64,000 nt of DNA from Gnetum montanum (GCA_015680685.1 MNCI01033658.1:1-64000), one strand, 5' to 3'; shown: positions 48,350 through 60,587, counted from the first letter of the stretch. Numbers and translations are program-made. The notes: a model not told the origin generated them from the sequence alone.

Positions 48350-51300
48350 TGATGTATGGTCCTTTTCATTGAAATTGGCATTTACCCAAATGGGTTGGGT
48401 ATAATGGATTAAATAGAGGACCTTTTGTTAGTTTTGAAATAAAAATAGTTTTCTTGAATATCATGGCAAGTCTTGGTGTAGGAATACTCTAATTCATTAT
48501 GAATCAAGGTGATTCTAAAATTTTCATTAAGAAGGTTGAGGTTTATCAACCTCTCTTTTTGAGAAAAATCTTAGGTCATATCAAAATTTACAACATTGCC
48601 CAAGGTTCTTATTTCAATATCAATAGGCATGCATGGAATCTATCCATAGATAAATTTTAATGACATGTAACTAATAGGATTCTTCCATGTAGTATGATAG
48701 GCTCAAAGAACATCATTAAGCTTGTTGGTCCAATCTCTTTTGTACTTGCTAACCATATTTCTAAGTATTTTAACAATTTCATGATTAGTAACTTCCACCT
48801 AACCATTGGACTATAGATGATAAGAAGTTAACTTATGATTAACTCCACAAGATTTCAATAAATTCTTAAAAAAATTACCAATAAAATAAGTACTATTATT
48901 AGAGATCAAGACTTAAGGAATATTGAACCTAGTAAGCACATTGTTTTGAAGGAAGTTCAATGTAGTAATAGATGAATAATCTTTAACAACAACTACTTCT
49001 ATCCACTTCATGTAATAGTTCATGCATACAATAATCTAAGCCTTGTTGTTGGATGTTAGAGAGATTAGACTAATGAAGTCAATCCCCAAAAATTTGAAGG
49101 GCTTTAGTGGTTGAATTCACTACTATGGTCCCTTCATACATGAGGACATACCTCTCTTATGTTGGAACTTGTCACAACCACTGACAAAGTATTAAGCATC
49201 ATAGAACATGTGGACCAAAAGTATCTCACAAGTATCTACTTCATCTTGGTCCTATTTTAAGAATAATGCCAATCATACATACCAAGATGTTGTTGACCTA
49301 AGATGTCACCTTGGCTCTCTTTAGGAACACACCATCTTACAAGGCCATTAGGGTAGCTCATGTAAAGATCCTATTTGATAACTAGGTAATGCTTCAGTTA
49401 GTGTTGAAATCATTGGATTATATGTTTGTCCCATCTAGGAGGAAGCTTATAGGTCATCATATAATTAATAATGTGTATGTAACATGGGTACTAACATCCA
49501 ATTTTTAAGTTGAAAATGACCTTACAAACATGATCATTCAAAATGACATTGAGAATCATACCTTGTCTCTTGTTACTAATTTGTAATCATGACAAATTCT
49601 CTACCACTATGTTCTTGGTTTTCTTGTGATCAGTCATGTGAAGATAAAATTCTTGTAAAAGAACTAGCCATTGGATCACATGTACATTAACATTAGGTTT
49701 ATTCATGAGGAACCAGATGGTGCTATGATAGGTGTGGATGAAGATTTTTCACCCTAGGACATAATGTATAAATTTTTTAAAGTGCAAAAATATTGTCCAT
49801 AAATTCATTTTCTCTAGTGGTGTAATTCAATTGAGGCCCCATGATGTTTTAACTATCATAGTATATATAGTAGGGCATCTTCTTCTCATAAAATTGCATT
49901 AAGATAGCATCTGATGAAAAATTGGTAGCTTCCATCATTATATTAAATGGTTGAGTCCAATTGAAACTCTATAACATTGGGGTTTTTGTTAGTCTTTCCT
50001 TCACACTTTGGAAGGGATTTTTACATTCCTTGTTCCAAAAGAATGAAACATCTTTCTTTGTGAGCTTAATTAAAGACTTGGTTATTCTAGAATGATCTTT
50101 AATAAAATGATGATAACAACCAATATGGCCAAGCAAACATCACACCTCTTTTATTATCATGGGATTCTATGTCATGTCCTTGATGATGTGGATCTTGTCA
50201 GGATCAACTTCAATTCTCTTCTTTGAAACTTTGTGACCAAGAATAATGTTCTTGGTCATCATTAACTAGCTCCTTTACAAGTTTAGCTTTAAGTTCACCT
50301 AGAAGCAATGGCATAGAATAGCTTCAAGATAGTTCAAATCTTTCTAAAATGATCTACCATACATGAAAATGTCATCTATGAATATCTCAACACTCTTGTT
50401 GATATAATCCTAGAACACAAATATCACTAGCCATTGAAACGTGGTTGGGGAATTACATAATCCAAATGGCATGCATTTAAAGATAAATATCTCCCATTGA
50501 TAGATGAAGATAGTTTTGGCTTAATCCTCTAGAATAGTGTTGATATGATTGTAACCAATGTAGCAATCAATAAAGCTATAGTATTCTTGGCTAGATATGT
50601 TGCCCGATACTTTGTTTACAAAGAACCATCAGAAGTGGTTTTTAAAGATGAAAGCATTCAATAACTTGTAGTTAATGAAAACTCACCATTCATTTTCTTT
50701 CTATTATATGACTATAGTTAGAATGATCCACTCACTATTAGAAATAGGAATAATGAAACCAGCTTGTAGTAAATGGATAATTTACCTTTTTATCACATCA
50801 TGTGTATTTGAATTAAGTCTTTGTTATAGTATTTATCAAGATTTTACACTTAAGTTCATGTAGATGAGGTGGTAATAGATAGAGGAGTTAATTCTTGTGA
50901 CTTTATGATGGGACCAAGCAAAACATTTTCTCCATTTTGTAACTACCTTTTCAATTTAACTTTTTAGATGATTATCAAGGGTGAATTAATGGTAATAAGA
51001 TGGCCATATGTGATGAACAGGAACTCCAAGCCTTCATGAAGTGTCTTGAGTTTAAGTAGTACTATGGAAACATCTTGAGATAAATCAAGGGTTCCCAAAA
51101 TTTAGAATCATATTGCATCACTACAACTACCTTTATTATGTTCTCAACTTTTGAATTAGATGATTCAATATTAGATGTGTCAAGAGGATCAATTAATCTA
51201 TTTAAGATCTAATGTGTGCCTTCATGGACCAGATGTTCCTCAAGGTAGTTGACATCTTTGATAGCATAAAGATGCTCTATAACAAAGTAATTATAACCAT

Positions 51301-51700
51301 GATTGCCACAAGGATTATATAAAATCCTCTTGTAATGTGACTTTCTAGTTGTATTTCAAGGTTGTGGCCTTGGAAGACTAACTTAGCATTAATGGTGCTT
51401 AGCTAGGAATTTTTCATGATGATAGAAAAGATATCTCTCATATTATTCTTTAGTATAATTACCAAGAAGTTAACAAGGTATAACCATTCCACCAAAGTGG
51501 TCATTGCATCATTGAATTTTCTCATAGGATATGTGTACAATTAATTTGTTAGCTCCAACCTGATGTTTTTACTCTTGAGAGAGAGGAGTCACAAATCAAG
51601 GTACCACTAAAATGAAATGATATTAACTTTCAAACTAGAGTCATACAAAACTAGACAATGATCTTTCTTACTACTTTGAATGTCCACCATGGGACTACTA
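48350..51700 (-). pseudogene. Ty3/Gypsy pol (protease-RT-RNase H-integrase), Athila/Tat-like, decayed
   Basis: On the minus strand, reverse transcriptase text includes FQWLVIFVF and the active-site box as FIDDI (50383-50369). ILGHKVSKKRIEVDPDKI and LLGHIGCYHHFIKDHSRI (about 50200-50060) and then DVSFFWNKECKNPFQSVKE follow. RNase H shows FNIMMEATNFSSDAILMQ, where the usual catalytic Asp reads Glu. Integrase shows ISNNSTYFIGNFF, where the second Asp reads Asn, and SNG-stop-VEVTNHEIVKIL with the third acidic residue kept as Glu (48795-48793). The protease region at 51000-51700 is too decayed to define. Dozens of stops make it non-functional. The order fits a minus-strand element with its 5' LTR at 54183-61269. 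Confidence 0.75.
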
Positions 51701-52271
51701 GTATTAATCTTCTTTTTGAATAGATGACATTATTTTACTACCCATGGGGCCACCTTAGAAATATTAATTATCATTGCACCATTGCCATTAGGTGCCATCA
51801 CATTTGACTAGTCAGATATAGTTAAAGAGATTTTCCTTGAAGTACATGATTTCCTTTAACAACATTCAGGGAACAATATAGGAAATTCTTGAATTTGAAC
51901 TCCTATTTTCATAGAAGAATTATCCTCTCCACATGAAAAAGAGGATGGATTAGGCCAAGCACTAGGATTTTTAAATCTCCATTTATGAAAACATTTCCTG
52001 CCATGTGATCTTAAATTTCCCTCCACAACCATATCAATAAGATTTTGGTAATATTTCCCAGTAGCATAAGTGGAAGCTAGATCAACGTAATAAACAATAT
52101 CACAAGATTTGGGTTACCTTGGTTGCAGTTAATTAGGGATCCTACCTTACATGAGATAAGGTAATAGAAGTTATTATGAATGATGAGGAGCTTGTAAGGT
52201 GGGGTTGATTGACACAAGCTAGTATTGTTGAGATGAATAAGTACATGCTTAAACACCTAAAGAGTGGTGAC

Positions 52272-53992
52272 CTAGAAAAAATGGCATTTTTTATTACATT
52301 GGATAATTCCATGGAGTAACATCCCAATAATTTGGAGTTTACCATTTCTAGTAGTATTGCATGGTTCATGGGTACATACCTCTAGGATGGTATGCTTGGC
52401 CATAAAAGTAGTCCTCCTTATTTGTCTCCTGAGAAACTTGAGATTCAAAGGCATCATAACTTTTTCCATTTCATCAATCATGTAAGCCATGATTGGGCAA
52501 CACTGTGAGTCATGATGATTTACATAATACTCACAAGGATCCTCATTACTAAAGAATGAGAAAGTGTTACTTGAATCTTCTCTTACATCCTTTAAGGAAG
52601 AGATATATTTTTTACCCTTACCTTCATACTTCTTTCTATGCCTAGGTGGTATAAGTGCTTTCATCATCACTTAGTGGTCATTTTCTTATCTTTTGCATTC
52701 CAAGATTGAATCCACTTAGTGGGCTATGTTTGCCAAGGCATTATGAGTTTTGACTTAATCACATGTTAAGGCCTTAACAACAATAGGAGGTTCAACTATA
52801 CCATCAATGATTTTGATTTTCTTTTTATGCATGGGATTGTAGTTATACTTATTTGAGGACTATCATTTTCTCCATTAATCTTCAATACTAGCAATGGTAT
52901 CTAGGAGTGCTTTAATTTGGACCACAATATTCTTTTGTACCTATCCCATGGCATACATATCCACTTACTTGTCTCCTACCTTAGTCCTTCCAAGATATTC
53001 CTGAGTTGATTTATTTGGCTAAAGTCATGGTTTGAATAATTATGAACTATTTTAAGATACCTCTCTATGGGGATGTTCAACAATTCATGGAATCCTTGCC
53101 TCAATCTAGCCATCTCCTTCTCGATGTTGGAAATATGGGCATAGGTTGAAATTTTGGTATAGAAGATTTTAATCATGTCTATCCATCCTTGAATTGATGT
53201 AGGTGTTAAGGATTTGTACCAAGTTTTTGCTTACTTGATGAAGGTGTGGAGAAACAACCACAACTTCTACCAATCACTAATGATCCTTGTCATATAACAA
53301 GCATTATCAAATGCTTGCACATGGAGTTGGGGATCATTGCTAGTCTATCCCTTGTACAATGGGACATTAGTCATGTTGATAATTTGATTTTGTTGTCATG
53401 GGCATGATTCCATGGAATGTAAATAATTTTATTTAACTTATGATGATCATTCTAATTAAATAAGGAGGAATCATCATCACTGAATGGTCCCAATAGATGA
53501 TTGTACTAGAACCTAGGTAGTAGATAATCCTCATAGGTTTTTGGCTATATTAGGATTGAAAACCCCTAGTTATGAGCCTTCATGATGGAATGGTCTTTTG
53601 ACTTTGATTTCTACTTTCTTATCATGCTTCTCATTTAAATGATCAAAAGAAAAGCCACAAAAAACCTCCTCCTCCATCATCTAATCTTAGAGCTCTTACC
53701 TTGGTTGAGGCTTGTAATTGCTAAATTTTGGCTTCAAAGCTACATAAAATGTGTAAAACTCATATACCCTAATGTTTATTAGAGACTATTTGAGATATGC
53801 TACTGCAACCATAGTTGGGTCCTTTGAGAAATTCTTATGAGCATCATACCACCTTTGTTGCTTATCTTGATTGTAAGTTAAGACAACTAGTGGTAACACT
53901 GAATCATCTAAATGCTCAAAGGTAATAGAAGCCTTTTGAAATTTTTGTACTCCCACTAAGATCTTTGATGGGCTCTTAGCATTATATACCAT
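52272..53992 (-). pseudogene. Gypsy gag, Athila/Tat-like, decayed
   Basis: Capsid polyprotein remnant. A first open frame starts at 53992 (MVYNAKSPSKIL). The capsid core is visible near 53260-52976 as IQGWIDMIKIFYTK, then ARLRQGFHELLNIPIERYLK and a FSQINQLRNILEGL end, matching the retrotransposon gag pattern in which a W...F..KF segment precedes FRQ...ESL..aWeRFK. A distal part (open 52670-52272) has a degenerate knuckle CEYYVNHHDSQCC. Stops and frameshifts break it. It lies 190 bp inside the right family-2 LTR, consistent with gag following a 5' LTR. Confidence 0.65.
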
Positions 53993-54639
53993 GTTCCTTA
54001 TGTTGGAAACCTACATATAATGTTAAGAAAAAAGCACTAGATTTGAATAAATATTAGCATAAACAATGTACAAGTATTTCTAGGAAATTAACCAATGCCT
54101 TCTTTGATGATGGTGCTAATGATAGAGATCTCTTTGATTTTGGATCAATAGGATGTATCTTAAAATCACAATGCAATTTGATTGTAAGCTTTGAAGATGA
54201 TGTTGAGTGAATTACCAAGAACACTTATGTATATTGTTACATTGATGAAAGATAAAAGATATTATAATACACATAATATAATTAAAAAATGTATTACTAT
54301 GATGAGAGACAAAATAGGAAAAATTTATGATTTTATGTTTGATAATTTTTATCTATTTTAAAAATATATGAAATGAAGTAATAATAAATGTACATGCATT
54401 GTAATCTCTATTGGGGATAGGTTCAACACCATACATGAAATGTAATAAAGATAGCTCTTAGTCACAACCTTGATGGCCCAACACCATGTCATATAGTTAT
54501 GATCCCATTGGGTAAGGGTGAATTTTCATAGCTTAAGAAAATAATAATTAAATAAATGTTTTTTATTTTTAGTGTTTAATGAATGTTTTAGTATTTTAAT
54601 GTTTAAGGAATTAATGATGGAATAAGAAAATATCATAAG

Positions 54640-55169
54640 TGATGAGACATGAATTGCTCATAGTGCTGGCAGCCGTGTTAAGGCACCCACGTTAAGGCAC
54701 CCATGATAAGGCACCCACGTTGTATCATGGGTCGCGTTGTATCATGGGTCACGATGTATCATGGGCTGCGATATCGCGTATGCAATGTATCATGGGCCGT
54801 GATATCGCGTACGCGATATCGCAGTCAGCCGCAATTTCTATAAATAAGAGGCGGCTCTCCCTCATTCCCATCCCAGTTTTAGGTAGCGAAGCTCTGGCAG
54901 TTTGATCCCTCCAGAGTTAGAATTTTCCCATGTCTGCCCGCAGTGTGGTGAATGTGATTGTACGGTGTCTTTATTCGAGTGTTCCGTACTTGGACACGCA
55001 CATGACCGGCAATAAAGATCGAGATTACTTCATCATTGCAGCATTCACTTAGTTTATTTATTGTTATTTATTTCATGTTATTTATTGCTTTCATAGCGCG
55101 GTGTGAGTACGACTTCGCTACGAGCATCTACGGGTGTGTATGGCTAGTTAAGGAATCGGTTACTCATCG
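54640..55169 (+). repeat. 5' LTR of the family-1 element (visible part)
   Basis: U3 has three AAGGCACCCA repeats and four TGTATCATGGG repeats, then a perfect 20-bp palindrome (54801-54820) and a TATA box TATAAATAAGAG (about 54840-54851). AATAAA is near 55012-55017. The LTR runs into the N gap at TTACTCATCG, which corresponds to 60078 in the 3' LTR, so about half of it is hidden. Confidence 0.92.
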
Positions 55170-56104
55170 NNNNNNNNNNNNNNNNNNNNNNNNNNNNNNN
55201 NNNNNNNNNNNNNNNNNNNNNNNNNNNNNNNNNNNNNNNNNNNNNNNNNNNNNNNNNNNNNNNNNNNNNNNNNNNNNNNNNNNNNNNNNNNNNNNNNNNN
55301 NNNNNNNNNNNNNNNNNNNNNNNNNNNNNNNNNNNNNNNNNNNNNNNNNNNNNNNNNNNNNNNNNNNNNNNNNNNNNNNNNNNNNNNNNNNNNNNNNNNN
55401 NNNNNNNNNNNNNNNNNNNNNNNNNNNNNNNNNNNNNNNNNNNNNNNNNNNNNNNNNNNNNNNNNNNNNNNNNNNNNNNNNNNNNNNNNNNNNNNNNNNN
55501 NNNNNNNNNNNNNNNNNNNNNNNNNNNNNNNNNNNNNNNNNNNNNNNNNNNNNNNNNNNNNNNNNNNNNNNNNNNNNNNNNNNNNNNNNNNNNNNNNNNN
55601 NNNNNNNNNNNNNNNNNNNNNNNNNNNNNNNNNNNNNNNNNNNNNNNNNNNNNNNNNNNNNNNNNNNNNNNNNNNNNNNNNNNNNNNNNNNNNNNNNNNN
55701 NNNNNNNNNNNNNNNNNNNNNNNNNNNNNNNNNNNNNNNNNNNNNNNNNNNNNNNNNNNNNNNNNNNNNNNNNNNNNNNNNNNNNNNNNNNNNNNNNNNN
55801 NNNNNNNNNNNNNNNNNNNNNNNNNNNNNNNNNNNNNNNNNNNNNNNNNNNNNNNNNNNNNNNNNNNNNNNNNNNNNNNNNNNNNNNNNNNNNNNNNNNN
55901 NNNNNNNNNNNNNNNNNNNNNNNNNNNNNNNNNNNNNNNNNNNNNNNNNNNNNNNNNNNNNNNNNNNNNNNNNNNNNNNNNNNNNNNNNNNNNNNNNNNN
56001 NNNNNNNNNNNNNNNNNNNNNNNNNNNNNNNNNNNNNNNNNNNNNNNNNNNNNNNNNNNNNNNNNNNNNNNNNNNNNNNNNNNNNNNNNNNNNNNNNNNN
56101 NNNN
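55170..56104. other. Assembly gap (935 N)
   Basis: A run of N. By comparison with the 3' LTR it should contain about 500 bp of 5' LTR, the primer-binding site and the start of gag, provided the gap length is real. Frames spanning it are artefacts. Confidence 0.98.
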
Positions 56105-57480
56105 TTGGACATGGCCTTAGAACGATATTATTCAATGTTAAACAACTGTCCAGGCCATGGGTTTTCCGAGGAAAGGCTAATGTACCATATCATTGATGGG
56201 CTACGTAATGAAACTAGAGAGACCTTAGGAACGTATGCCCGAGGTCAATATACAACCTACAAACCCAGCAAATCCAAGAGCTTATTAAGCGGGTAGCAAA
56301 AGAAGAAGGAGAAATAGCTACATGGGAGAGTGTTGAAAAACATCAACGGGACTAAAATATTAACTCAACAAAGGTCCATGATCATAACAAGGAGAGATCA
56401 ACAAATTCCAAGGTGGAAACATCATCTTTGCCAATACAACAATTGTTAGAAGAAGCCGGGGCAAAGATCAATAAGATGTTGGAATGGATGAATCAAAAGT
56501 GTGGAGAATATATCAACAACATTGGAGATAGAGTTTTCACAACCCAAGAAGCAGGACAAAATAGTAGACATTCGGAGAAAAAGAATGAAGGGAGTAAGCG
56601 CTCAACTGCCAATCCTACGTATGAATGCAATATATGCCTGTACGATCACCCGAAAGGCCAATGCCCAATATTGTTACATCTACATGAGCATTGGGGAAAT
56701 ACGTTACATCTAGAGTTTGTACAGAGATACTGTGTTAGACCACAGTGGTAAAAATCCCAGTCATGGGGGAATCCACCCTTAGACTGGAGGCACCCTTCAC
56801 ATTTTCCGAATCCAAATGCTTATAACGTTCAACATCCTGTTTCTTCGACTGGGCCGCCACACTTTATCTCACCACAATACCATTCTCCACAATACTATCA
56901 GCCCATACCACCAACACAACCACCACCTTGTGCACCTTATATTCCTCCTAACTTTCAACATTCTTATCCTTTCCCTCCTTCCACAATGCCACCAACTGTT
57001 CCTAAGGTGTTTGTACCACCACAACCCACGAACAACACTTGTGCTGTTGCTACTAACAGTAGTGAAGAGCCTCAGCAACATCAAAGGCGTCCTTTCTTTA
57101 AACACGGCCGTAGGAAGGGACAACATAATTCTGAGGCCACTGCACCTTCCAACCCAGCACAAGTCCAACAATGTGGTGCACCCTTGCCTTCGAACCCAAC
57201 ACCTCATGTAACTTCATCAGGGCCACCAACTTACACTCCAACAACCACACGGCCCGATGAACGCAACCATGGAAGGCATCAGTCCAATCCTTGCATACCA
57301 TCTAATGGTCTTGACCATCATAGTGGGTCAACTAGTTATCCGAGGACTACATCGTATGAAGTGCCCCACTGTGTTTATTATAAAGTGCGTAAAATTCAAG
57401 GTGATAAGTATGGACCAACTTTAATAGTTCCAATATGCAAGGATCCTCAATTTCCATTTATTAATCCTAGCCATACTTAA
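56105..57480 (+). pseudogene. Gypsy-type gag with proline-rich tail (5' end in gap)
   Basis: The first visible part, YYSMLNNCPGHGFSEE, then HIIDGLRNETRETLGTYARG, is the end of a Gypsy/Athila capsid (the family pattern is an FY.GL...TR..LD segment). A frame change near 56250 moves it to the frame that stays open, apart from a few stops (for example 56749-56751), to 57480. A zinc-knuckle-like CNICLYDHPKGQC (C-x2-C-x3-H-x4-C) lies near 56628-56666. Then comes a Pro/Gln/His/Asn-rich segment with PPTQPPPCAPYIPP (about 56900-57240) and a C-terminal part ending FINPSHT. A long proline-rich tail after the knuckle is unusual. No pol follows. Confidence 0.65.
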
Positions 57481-58813
57481 CCATTTAGCTATGAAGGATA
57501 TCCCCCCTTCTAATAACAAGCAGGATTAATACATATTTTTCATTTTCTTTAATTTTTCAACTTTTTGTTTTTTAGTTTTTCATTTTTCAACTTTTTGTTT
57601 TATCTTTTTGTGTGTTTTGTATTTTCATGCTTGTGTAAGTAATCTCATCCACGAATAAAACACTCATGTGGATCGTTGGTTGAGATGTGTTTTATGTTAT
57701 TAAGTCATGAGTGATCAATTATTTGAACCAGTAAGTCCACTACAGCCACCCATTCACTCTATACATAAGAGGTTCTGTTCGAGGGTATAGTGATATTNCT
57801 GGACTTGGTCCTGATCTTGGAATGACGGGTTAATGACACCTTAATCATGCTTTACACGTAGGATTCATTGTGCCCTGGGTTAGTTACCTCATGTCCCAAT
57901 TTCTACGATCCCTTTCTATACTTCGTCTCATCTCACTGTTCGTGTACTTGTAGCTCGTGTCCCATGTAACATAAAATTGTCATCTCATTCCAGTGATATT
58001 TACATGTGTGTGTTTTGTGGAGTTAGTGTAGATTACAATTAACCCTTCTAGTGCCCACGGACACTTTAAGTGTGATTACACAAGGGCATAATAGGTTGAA
58101 ACCTGCTTTGGGGAGGATCCACTTGTGTAATTTTTCGTAATCTTCATTAATTCTCTAGCTAGAACACACAATCTCTTACCCTCAACTTAATTTTTCAATT
58201 GATTTTCTTTCCCTTATTACCATCACATAGCCTTTTTCTCTACCATCTGAGGTCCTTATTGATAAATTCCACACCATCATAATTTTCGTGCCTTCAAAAC
58301 TAGTTGAATTACCCTGGAACCCTTTAGTCCATATGTCCTTAGTTTACATCAATTAATTTCAAAATAAATATTAAAAATTTGGTACATTCTCTACGACTTG
58401 CGATTGCGCGTCCCTTGCTTTCATATCCACAACTTGCTTGCTGGTACTCCGATTTTCGTTCCGTTTGAACCTAGAACCTGGAGTGTTCAGCTTAGTCGTG
58501 GGGGAGGGGCACAGGCCGAATAGCGCATAAATTTTTTGAAATTCATCATTGCCCGAAGGACATATTTAAGGGTAATTAGTTCTAAAATTAAGAATAAAAT
58601 GTGTCAAAAACAATTTCCTTCCCTTAGCTATACCAGAAAATTATATTGGGAAACCACCTAAGCAAAGAGGACTCAACATTATAATCTTTCAGGGACATGT
58701 TCTTCGACTAATTAACATCACACAGAAATAAAGTAAATCTATTAAGGCAAGCAGTAAGGTATAACCTAACTTTGGTAACAACCTTACTAACGATTGGTCT
58801 TGTGTGATTGCAG
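57481..58813 (+). other. Noncoding 3' spacer of the family-1 element
   Basis: Holds T-rich runs, one N near 57798, and a CTTTGGGGAGGATCCAC stretch (about 58110-58126) resembling the internal polypurine-like motif seen in Athila-type elements. It ends in a pyrimidine-rich segment and TGATTGCAG (58805-58813), a good splice acceptor directly before the next ATG. Confidence 0.5.
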
Positions 58814-59497
58814 ATGGTCCTGAAATGCAGACAACAAGAAGGTCCTGCTGAAGGTGCGATCGAATGATCTCAGAGAGGTGGAAGACATGATCCTACCGAA
58901 CAACATGCAGAACAGGAGGAACAATCATTCAACTTTCATCAAGAAGATCCTCCTACTGTATGGTCCAGGCACGCAGAAGTAAGAGATACCCTCTCTGAAA
59001 GCGGTGCTTGGTCCTTAGGGGAAATGTATCAATTTTGGCACAATGAAGAAGAGGGTACCATGGTTAACATTTGTGGTGTGACTATTAACTTCTCTGTTCA
59101 AGCCATTTCAGAAGTATTAAACCTTCCGAACATAGGGGAAAAGGTTGCTCAGCACCAGCTGGACACTTTCAGAACTGAGCAACTTAATAAAGTATTGACA
59201 GAGAATAAAAGGGTGGCAGAAGAAAAAGAGAAGGATTTTTGGGTTGCCTCTATCGTACAAGTGCAAACTTACATGCATGCCAAGGCACTTAAGGCCTTAC
59301 AAGAGGAGAAACTCCAGGCTGTACTTCAATGCTATCAAATCCCAGACCTGGAGCACAAGAAAAGGCAAAGACACCTATGGAGGAGTCATCGCCATCAGGA
59401 GCTACATGAGTTCCAAATTTTTGTAAATATTCTATGTGTTGTGTCTTTGTTTTGTTTTCTTCCCACACTGCGGCATCATCCCATTTTTTCCATCTAA
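58814..59497 (+). CDS. Extra 3' open reading frame of the family-1 element
   Basis: The frame runs from ATG 58814 to TAA 59497 (227 codons), with one internal TGA at 58865-58867 (likely former CGA); from ATG 59024 it is fully open (157 residues). The centre reads MVNICGVTINFSVQAISEVLNLP (split here as VNICGVTINF and SVQAISEVLNLPN). This resembles the 'G-V-x-I/V-x-F-S-x-x-A-I-x-x-x-L-x-L-P' pattern of the putative plant transposon protein domain of Athila-type elements. That resemblance is by eye. A helical, Lys/Glu-rich stretch follows (KVLTENKRVAEEKEKDFW). It occupies the env-like position between the gag and the 3' LTR. No signal peptide or membrane segment is seen except a hydrophobic C-terminus (NILCVVSLFCFLP). 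Confidence 0.5.
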
Positions 59498-59573
59498 TAA
59501 TCCCATACCTATCCACTGTGTAATCAATGTAGCTTGTTCTCACTTTAACTCGAGGACGAGTTTTCATTCAGTC

Positions 59574-59582
59574 GTGGGGGTA
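59574..59582 (+). other. Polypurine tract of the family-1 element
   Basis: GTGGGGGTA abuts the TGATGAG start of the 3' LTR and follows CTCGAGGACGAG, the usual Ty3/Gypsy context for plus-strand priming. The degenerate equivalent is at 291-299. Confidence 0.75.
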
Positions 59583-60587
59583 TGATGAGACATGAATTGC
59601 TCATAGTGCTGGCAGCTGCATTAAGGCACCCACGTTAAGGCACCCACGATAAGGCACCCACGATAAGGCACCCACGTTGTATCATGGGTCGCGATGTATC
59701 ATGGGCCGCGATATCGCGTACGCGATATCGTAGTCAGCCGCAATTTCTATAAATAAGAGGTGGCTCTCCCTCATTTCCATCCTAGTTTTAGGTAGCGAAG
59801 CTCTGGCAGTTTGATCCCTCCAGAGGTAGAATTTTCCCGTGTCTGCCCGCAGTGTGGTGAATGTGATTGTACGGTGTCTTTATTCGAGTGTGTCATACTT
59901 GGACACACACATGACCGGCAATAAAGATCGAGATTACTTCATCATTGCAGCATTCACCTAGTTTATTTATTGTTATTTATTTCATGTTATTTATTACTTT
60001 CATAGCGTAGTGTGAGTACAACTTAGCTACAAGCATCTATGGGTGTGTATGGCTAGTTAAGGAATCGGTTACTCATCGCGAGTAGTTTCTCACCCTTGAA
60101 CTCCTAGAAGCGGAACGAGTACTACTTGGTTACGAGCATTTAAGTGTGACTGCTTGGTAGCCTAGTGGTGTAGCTAGGGGGATCTATGCTTGGTAACCTA
60201 GTGGCGTATTTGGGGTCTGCGCTTGGTAATCCCAGTGGCGTACCTAGGCCTATGCTTGGTATTTGGGGTTTGCGCTTGGTAATCGGTTGCTCGTCGCACT
60301 TAGGCTAGATTAGATTTTCTTACCCTTTTCCTCTTAGCTTAGATTTAGTTAAATATTATTTTCCACTGCCATTAGGAGTAGCATTAGAATTAGAACACAT
60401 CATACACCTCATCTAGACTAAACCATATGTGACATATGCAAAACTAGTCTAGATGGGAAGACAGCGAACTGCGACCTAAGGCTAACTATCTAGGTGCCAC
60501 AACTAGTCCATCTGCGGAGTTCGACCGGATCGTGCGTGCAACGCTCGTTTCGTATGGTTGAGTGTAGGGATACCTCGCCACTCATCA
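59583..60587 (+). repeat. 3' LTR of the family-1 element
   Basis: A complete 1005-bp LTR. U3 carries four AAGGCACCCA repeats and two TGTATCATGGG repeats, a perfect 22-bp palindrome (59709-59730) and TATA box TATAAATAAGAG near 59748-59759. AATAAA lies near 59921. U5 carries five GCTTGGTA repeats (60152, 60188, 60221, 60254, 60274), followed by variants of CCAGTGGCGTA. It ends CTCATCA next to the ATAAG target duplication. Confidence 0.93.

Larger units (their letters stand above)
54640..60587 (+). mobile_element. Near-complete family-1 LTR retrotransposon, probably non-autonomous
   Basis: The element is bounded by TGATGAGACATG and CGCCACTCATCA and flanked by ATAAG on both sides (54635-54639 and 60588-60592), a perfect target duplication. 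It contains a 5' LTR (cut by the N gap), a gag-like region, an extra 3' reading frame, a polypurine tract (GTGGGGGTA, 59574-59582) and a 3' LTR. No protease, reverse transcriptase or integrase is seen in 56105-59582, and after allowing for the rest of the 5' LTR the gap has room for only some 460 bases of internal sequence. It therefore probably depends on another element for movement. The two LTRs are very similar apart from short repeat-number differences, so the insertion is the youngest seen here. Confidence 0.9.

Noticed and set aside
55036-56196. Long frames spanning 55036-56196 on both strands
   Set aside because: They run through the 935-base N gap and have no sequence support.
56816-57211. 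Alternative frames (plus 56816-57211, minus 56869-57207)
   Set aside because: Shadows of the proline-rich gag tail in other frames.
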